Shown piece by piece: positions 59,890 through 64,000 of a stretch of 64,000 bases of DNA. Every line of letters starts with the position of its first letter. Position 1 is the first letter of the stretch. The stretch comes from Shimia litoralis (lineage in GTDB: Bacteria > Pseudomonadota > Alphaproteobacteria > Rhodobacterales > Rhodobacteraceae). The stretch covers positions 38,340 through 102,339 of the forward strand of contig NZ_SULI01000010.1 of NCBI RefSeq assembly GCF_005518135.1, written 5' to 3'. The notes beneath the pieces are model-generated. The model worked only from the letters and a program-made list of their open reading frames with translations, ran no database searches and had not been told where the DNA came from. The translations under genes were made by a program, and so were the position numbers.

Positions 59890-60068
59890 GGCGTCCCATT
59901 GGCGGACCAATGGAGGCCTAGCGAATCGTTGTACGATCATTTCGCGATAGATGCAGGCCATCTGGCCAGAGCGCATCAACGAACGATCTGTTCCGTCTTA
60001 TTGTGGCCTATTTCAACCCCAAGGTTAACCGCGAGTTAGGAAAAACACCGTTGAATACGTGGAAACGC

Positions 60069-60854
60069 TTATTGGCTCCAGTCAGGAGATCGTTTTTCCA
60101 AAAATGCGCTAATACCTTCCTCGGTATCGCGAAACAGCATGTTTTCGACCATCGCATTCCCAGCATAGGCATATGCATCCTGAGTCGACATCATTGCTTG
60201 GGTGTAAAAGGCTTCTTTCCCGATTTTCACAGCCGCGCTCAGTTTGGCCGCGACAGTTTCAGCAAGCTGAGTTGCACTGGTTTCCAAATCTTGTGCCGGA
60301 ACGACATGATTGATCAGGCCTAATTTCTCTGCCTCGTCAGCGTCGATGAATTTTCCGGTTGTCAGCATTTCGAACGCCTTTTTACGCGCAATATTCCGTG
60401 ACAACGCCACCATCGGAGTCGAACAGAAAAGTCCAATATTCACACCATTGACGCCAAACTTCGTGCCCTCGGCGGCGACGGCCATGTCACAGGTTGCAAC
60501 CATTTGGCATCCTGCTGCGGTGGCGATGCCGTGGACTTGGGCGATCACCGGCTGGGGCAGGGCTTGAATTGTCATCATCATGGTCGCGCAGCGATCAAAC
60601 AGGTCCTTGAAATACGCCTTGCCGCCGTCTTCGGCCTGACGCCCTGCGGTCATTTGCTTAAGGTCATGTCCGGCGCAAAACGCCTTGCCCGTCCCGGAAA
60701 GTACAACCGCACGTATCGATGTATCATCCTTGATCTCGCCAAGGGTGCTCTGGAGAGCTGCGAGCATTTCATCCGAGAGCGCGTTGAGCCGCTCGGGTGC
60801 ATTCATCGTCAAGTGTGCGACCGCATTTACGTCGCGACGTTCCAAAATTGCCAT
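60069..60854 (-). CDS. Enoyl-CoA hydratase/isomerase family protein
   Basis: Crotonase-fold enzyme, 261 residues: LTMNAPERLNALSDEM at the N-terminus, oxyanion-hole segment GTGKAFCAGHDLKQM near 60, and HGIATAAGCQMVATCDMAVA near 110. The usual catalytic Glu of hydratases near 145 is replaced by the GLFCSTPMVAL segment, so hydration is uncertain; related enzymes include isomerases and thioester hydrolases. Divergent from a hot-dog thioesterase 56 nt away, which also acts on acyl-CoA. Confidence 0.85.
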   Translation of the reverse strand: MAILERRDVNAVAHLTMNAPERLNALSDEMLAALQSTLGEIKDDTSIRAVVLSGTGKAFCAGHDLKQMTAGRQAEDGGKAYFKDLFDRCATMMMTIQALPQPVIAQVHGIATAAGCQMVATCDMAVAAEGTKFGVNGVNIGLFCSTPMVALSRNIARKKAFEMLTTGKFIDADEAEKLGLINHVVPAQDLETSATQLAETVAAKLSAAVKIGKEAFYTQAMMSTQDAYAYAGNAMVENMLFRDTEEGISAFLEKRSPDWSQ

Positions 60855-60910
60855 CTTGTCCTCCGGTGACTTTGGGGCAACTCTAACGATAAGAGATCAT
60901 GGAGAAAAGC

Positions 60911-61330
60911 ATGCCTGTACAATTTACTGTCGACGAGATGAACGCGTTCCTTGACGAAATTTTTCCCCAGATAAAAGGGCAGTTCATCGTCGAACAATTG
61001 GATGACACTGGCACCGTGATGCGGTTGCGGATTAATGACACCCATCTACGTCCGGGGGGAACAGTATCTGGTCCGTCAATGTTTGCTCTTGCGGATGTGG
61101 CCGCCTATGTGGCCACGATGGGCCAAATCGGGAAACAGGCTTTGGCGGTGACAACCGGATGTTCCATTGATTTTATGCGCAAACCCGAGGCTGGCAAGGA
61201 TTTGATTGCCAAGGCGACATTGTTGAAAATAGGCAAGGCGTTGTCAGTGACGGATATTCTGTTGTACTCCGAAGGCAAATCGGACCCGGTCGCACGATCC
61301 ACAATGACCTATTCCATTCCTCCGCGATGA
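60911..61330 (+). CDS. PaaI-type hot-dog thioesterase
   Basis: 139 residues with the single hot-dog domain of acyl-CoA thioesterases: LRPGGTVSGPSMFALADVAAY near 40-60 with the conserved Gly and Asp, and TGCSIDFMRKPEAGKDL. Its substrate is not known. ATG 60911 is used because GGAGA stands 6 nt upstream; the frame also has ATG 60899. With the divergent crotonase gene it may form a fatty-acid or aromatic acyl-CoA unit (inference). Confidence 0.85.
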   Translation: MPVQFTVDEMNAFLDEIFPQIKGQFIVEQLDDTGTVMRLRINDTHLRPGGTVSGPSMFALADVAAYVATMGQIGKQALAVTTGCSIDFMRKPEAGKDLIAKATLLKIGKALSVTDILLYSEGKSDPVARSTMTYSIPPR

Positions 61331-61454
61331 CACGGTCTTGATGGCCTCACACCACATCCGATTGCGCGTACATGCCCAAGGGATGATCTGTTGATATTCC
61401 AAAAATTATATGTAATTGCAGGCGTGTTCATTTTTGTTCGGAAAGGGCACCTCG

Positions 61455-62414
61455 ATGGCGACTACTGAATCACGTCTAAAACACTTTCCCGTTCCATTTT
61501 TTGCGGTCACCATGGGCTTGTTTGGGCTCGCGCTGGCTTTGCATGGCGCTGCCGATGTGTGGCCATTGGTGGGGGCTGCGTCCAAAATGGTCATGTGGGT
61601 CGGCATCGGCACGTTTGTGGTGCTTGCGTTGTTGTATCTGGCCAAGGCATTCATGTATCACGCCGCGGTTCAGGCTGAATGGAACCACCCAGTCAGACTT
61701 GCCTTCTTTCCGGCGATTTCGATCTCTCTTTTGCTCATGTCATCGGCTTTGTTGCCGCATTATCCAGATGCGGCAGATGGGGTTTGGGTGATCGGCGCAG
61801 CTCTGCAAGGCATGCTGACCATCGCCGTTGTGTCCGGCTGGATTAGCCACCGTAGCTTTGAGGTCGGTCAACTGACACCCGCTTGGTTTATTCCGGCAGT
61901 GGGCAATGTCATCGCCCCAATCGCTGGCGCCCAATTGGGGTATGTCGAGCTTTCATGGCTGTTTTTCTCGGCTGGGCTAGTTTTTTGGGTGGTTTTGCTG
62001 ACGTTGGTGTTTAACCGGCTTATCTTTCACAACCCGATTCCGGCGAAACTGTATCCGACCTTGGTGATCTTGATCGCCCCACCGGCGGTTGGGTTTCTTG
62101 GATACCTTAGCCTGACCGGGCAGATCGACAGTTTTGCGCGTGTGCTGTTGAATGCAGGCTATGTGTTTGCCATTTTGGTGGCTGTTCAACTGCCAAAGCT
62201 GGCCAAGCTTCCTTTTGCGCTGCCTTGGTGGGCTCTGAGCTTTCCCGTCGCGGCATTGACCATTGCCTCTTTTAAGTTCGCCACGCTGACGGGGTCTGGG
62301 GCGCATGTGATCATTGGAGCGGGGTTGTTGTGCTGTCTTCTGGTCATCATGACGGGTCTGGTGTTCCGGACCATCGTTGCGATCGTGAAAAACGAAATTT
62401 GTGTTCCAGAGTAA
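61455..62414 (+). CDS. TDT/SLAC1 family transporter (TehA-like)
   Basis: 319 residues with about ten transmembrane helices of the tellurite-resistance/dicarboxylate transporter family. Typical segments: FPVPFFAVTMGLFGLALALH in helix 1, PTLVILIAPPAVGFLGYL, and ALPWWALSFPVAALTIASFK near the end. Members carry anions such as C4-dicarboxylates, malate or chloride; tellurite resistance is a side effect. ATG 61455 is preceded by AAAGGG. The 39 nt before it in frame are less likely coding. Confidence 0.85.
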   Translation: MATTESRLKHFPVPFFAVTMGLFGLALALHGAADVWPLVGAASKMVMWVGIGTFVVLALLYLAKAFMYHAAVQAEWNHPVRLAFFPAISISLLLMSSALLPHYPDAADGVWVIGAALQGMLTIAVVSGWISHRSFEVGQLTPAWFIPAVGNVIAPIAGAQLGYVELSWLFFSAGLVFWVVLLTLVFNRLIFHNPIPAKLYPTLVILIAPPAVGFLGYLSLTGQIDSFARVLLNAGYVFAILVAVQLPKLAKLPFALPWWALSFPVAALTIASFKFATLTGSGAHVIIGAGLLCCLLVIMTGLVFRTIVAIVKNEICVPE

Positions 62415-62516
62415 GATTCCGTCATTATGGGAGCATTCAGGTGAAAATATGTGGGGTATATTGATACCTATTTTGCAAGTCATTGAATTCAAACAATATA
62501 ATGGACTTTATGGTGC

Positions 62517-62544
62517 TTGACCGTGTCTGGCACACGTATATAAC
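62517..62544 (+). promoter_or_regulatory. Putative promoter of rplM-rpsI
   Basis: TTGACC and TATAAC are separated by 16 nt, 67 nt before the rplM ATG, in an AT-richer stretch of the 196-nt gap. A good sigma-70 match for a highly expressed ribosomal operon. Confidence 0.65.
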
Positions 62545-62610
62545 CCCCCAATCGAATTTCGGTGCGCCGGAATACGGCCCATCTGTCAACCAAACATCAG
62601 GTAGACCACT

Positions 62611-63072
62611 ATGAAAACCTATTCTGCTACTCCGGCAGACATCGACAAGAAATGGATCATCATCGACGCTGAAGGCGTCGTGCTTGGTCGTCTCGCATCG
62701 ATCGTCGCCATGCGCCTGCGCGGTAAGCACAAGGCGTCTTTTACTCCGCACATGGACATGGGTGACAATGTCATCGTGATCAATGCGGACAAGATCCAAT
62801 TGACCGGCAAAAAACGCACGGACAAAAACTACTATTGGCACACTGGCCACCCAGGTGGGATCAAATCCCGCACGGCTGGCGAGATCCTCGAGGGTGCACA
62901 CCCCGAGCGCGTTGTGACCAAAGCGGTTCAGCGTATGCTGCCAGGCAACCGTCTGTCACGCCAAGTTATGACCAACTTGCGTGTATATGCCGGGTCCGAG
63001 CATCCCCACGAGGCGCAAGCGCCAGAAGTGTTGGATGTGAAATCCATGAACTCCAAGAACACCCGGAGCTAA
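62611..63072 (+). CDS. rplM: Ribosomal protein uL13
   Basis: Large-subunit protein, among the first to assemble. 153 residues: [16 protein letters not shown] near residue 15, [26 protein letters not shown] and [11 protein letters not shown] are diagnostic; the C-terminal tail is a little longer than in E. coli. The rpsI start is 3 nt after its stop, the universal L13-S9 pair. Confidence 0.98.
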   Translation: MKTYSATPADIDKKWIIIDAEGVVLGRLASIVAMRLRGKHKASFTPHMDMGDNVIVINADKIQLTGKKRTDKNYYWHTGHPGGIKSRTAGEILEGAHPERVVTKAVQRMLPGNRLSRQVMTNLRVYAGSEHPHEAQAPEVLDVKSMNSKNTRS

Positions 63073-63075
63073 ACA

Positions 63076-63561
63076 ATGGCTGATCAAATCAATTCTCTCG
63101 AAGAGCTGACCGCCGTTGCTGGTGTCGAAGCTGTTGTTGAAACTGCTGCGCCTCGCGAACCTGTTCGTGATGAACTTGGCCGTGCCTATGCGACTGGCAA
63201 GCGTAAAGACGCTGTTGCTCGTGTTTGGATCAAGCCTGGTTCCGGCAAAGTGACTGTGAACGGCAAAGAGCAAGATGCATATTTTGCACGTCCCGTTCTG
63301 CAAATGATCCTGCGCCAGCCGTTTACGGTTGCCGGCGTTGAAGGTGAATTTGACGTATACGCAACCGTCAAAGGCGGTGGCTTGTCCGGTCAAGCGGGTG
63401 CGGTTAAGCACGGCATCTCCAAAGCTCTGCAACTGTATGAACCCTCGCTGCGTGGCGCATTGAAAGCCGCAGGCTTCCTGACACGCGACAGCCGCGTTGT
63501 GGAACGTAAGAAATACGGTAAGGCCAAAGCGCGTAAGAGCTTCCAGTTCTCCAAGCGCTAA
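63076..63561 (+). CDS. rpsI: Ribosomal protein uS9
   Basis: Small-subunit protein whose C-terminal tail reaches the P-site tRNA. 161 residues: an acidic N-terminal extension of about 35 residues typical of alphaproteobacteria, then [39 protein letters not shown] and the tail [11 protein letters not shown]. Co-transcribed with rplM and closed by the terminator at 63592. Confidence 0.98.
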   Translation: MADQINSLEELTAVAGVEAVVETAAPREPVRDELGRAYATGKRKDAVARVWIKPGSGKVTVNGKEQDAYFARPVLQMILRQPFTVAGVEGEFDVYATVKGGGLSGQAGAVKHGISKALQLYEPSLRGALKAAGFLTRDSRVVERKKYGKAKARKSFQFSKR

Positions 63562-63591
63562 GTTCGAACCTTCGAATTTACCATATAAAAC

Positions 63592-63622
63592 AAAGGGTTG
63601 CGTATTTCGCAGCCCTTTTTTT
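63592..63622 (+). terminator. Rho-independent terminator of rplM-rpsI
   Basis: 9-bp stem with one G-U pair (agggttgcg / cgcagccct), 5-nt loop, followed by seven T residues; begins 30 nt past the rpsI stop. Confidence 0.9.
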
Positions 63623-63713
63623 ATGCGTAGCAGAATTGAAGCAGATGCAGTGTGTGTTGACGTTATGGTTTAGTGATTTTAGCATATCTGTAGCGTTTTA
63701 GGTTGCTATTGGA

Positions 63714-63953
63714 GTGTGCAAATTGGGTGTCGTATACGTTCTCGTAAATTCAGCGTTCGAAAACTATGTGAAGATTGGTAGGACTACTAATTTGGAACAA
63801 CGATTACGTTCGCTTGATAATACAAGTGTGCCGTTGCCGTTCCGTTGTGTGTTTGCAGTTGAAGTTGATGATGAAAACGAGGTGGAGCGTTTGCTGCATC
63901 AAGCGTTTGCAGATAATCGAACAAGAAGCACAAGTGGACCTGTCACGGTTTGA
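63714..63953 (+). CDS. GIY-YIG/T5orf172-like protein, apparently shortened
   Basis: 79 residues: VVYVLVNSAFENYVKIGRT carries the GIY- and YIG-like elements, LEQRLRSLDNTSVPLPFRC and VERLLHQAFADNRTRS follow, as in small nuclease-like proteins of the T5orf172/MUG113 group. Family members normally continue for another 20-60 residues after RxRSxREFF; here the frame runs into RSTSGPVTV and a TGA. A different frame is open from 63919 to the window end, which hints at a frameshift. Catalytic Arg/Glu of active nucleases cannot all be placed. AT-richer than its neighbours. Confidence 0.65.
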   Translation: MCKLGVVYVLVNSAFENYVKIGRTTNLEQRLRSLDNTSVPLPFRCVFAVEVDDENEVERLLHQAFADNRTRSTSGPVTV

Positions 63954-63984
63954 TGCCGCTCCTTTGATAGCATTTACTGCAACA

Positions 63985-64000
63985 AAGGAGATGAACTATG
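63985..64000 (+). promoter_or_regulatory. Ribosome-binding site and probable start of the next gene
   Basis: AAGGAGAT at 63985-63992 is a near-perfect Shine-Dalgarno sequence, and ATG at 63998-64000 follows at a normal distance. A gene probably begins at the last codon of the window. Confidence 0.5.

Larger units (their letters stand above)
59493..60068. other. 576-nt stretch without a credible gene
   Basis: Lies between the trmFO start region and the end of the crotonase gene. Open frames in it are short, start badly and show no family features. It contains two strong hairpins (59528-59559 and 59825-59889). The sequence could carry a structured RNA, a decayed gene or a short interspersed repeat; I see no terminal repeats of an insertion sequence. 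Confidence 0.55.

Noticed and set aside
59797..59979. 60-codon minus-strand frame in the gene-free stretch
   Set aside because: It runs straight through the long hairpin, has no ribosome site and no recognisable family.

Overview
The window is an ordinary piece of chromosome from an alphaproteobacterium of the family Rhodobacteraceae, most likely the Roseobacter group. The evidence is gene content and order rather than any single gene: argS-SPOR-nagZ-scpA-scpB; DUF177-rpmF-plsX-fabH-ihfA-merR-tRNA-Pro; sciP beside ctrA; the envelope run pyrH-frr-uppS-cdsA-dxr-rseP-bamA-ompH-fabZ-lpxA-lpxI-lpxB; LpxI in place of LpxH; and GTTC-N7-GTTC SOS sites. Genes are tightly packed, often with 1-11 nt start/stop overlaps. 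I see no insertion sequence, prophage, CRISPR array or rRNA.

Layout. 1-4.8 kb: end of argS, a SPOR protein, peptidoglycan recycling (nagZ) and the condensin partners scpA/scpB. 4.8-7.6 kb: an MFS exporter, a divergent Lrp/AsnC regulator and a double-length dCTP deaminase. 7.6-12.2 kb (minus strand): tRNA-Pro(GGG), a MerR regulator, ihfA, fabH, plsX, rpmF and DUF177, with bamE divergent. 12.8-21.8 kb: an OlsB-type acyltransferase, an ABC-F protein, an SDR pair, tyrS, anmK and several small-molecule enzymes or unknowns. 21.8-28.4 kb (minus strand): eno, a DMT transporter, a CorC-type protein, xerD and a two-gene envelope unit. 28.4-31.5 kb: aroK-aroB and a stand-alone trpB. 31.6-36.5 kb: ssb, a lytic transglycosylase, a di-haem peroxidase behind an FNR-like site, an AraC regulator and miaA. 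36.6-49.3 kb: the long plus-strand operon for translation recycling, isoprenoid and phospholipid synthesis, outer-membrane assembly and lipid A. 49.3-56.3 kb: mnmA, the cell-cycle pair sciP/ctrA, ligA, recG, then a tiny membrane gene behind an SOS site. 56.4-64 kb: an Fe-S scaffold, hisI, gluQ, trmFO, a 576-nt gene-free stretch with two strong hairpins, crotonase/thioesterase, a TDT transporter, rplM-rpsI and a shortened GIY-YIG protein.

Several blocks work together. NagZ and AnmK are two steps of muropeptide recycling. UppS, CdsA, Dxr, RseP, BamA, OmpH, FabZ, LpxA, LpxI, LpxB and BamE supply or assemble the envelope. ScpA/ScpB, XerD, SciP/CtrA, LigA, RecG, SSB and IHF serve chromosome and cell-cycle functions.

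The most interesting signal is at 55.9-56.3 kb: four phased GTTC repeats, one pair spaced as an alphaproteobacterial LexA site, precede a 40-codon gene for a single-span membrane peptide that ends in a strong terminator. This is the layout expected of an SOS-induced membrane peptide, as with the Caulobacter division inhibitor SidA, but the function here is inference. Three small membrane-protein genes (28184-28339, 42132-42266, 56027-56149) are reported that a length-filtered gene search would miss.
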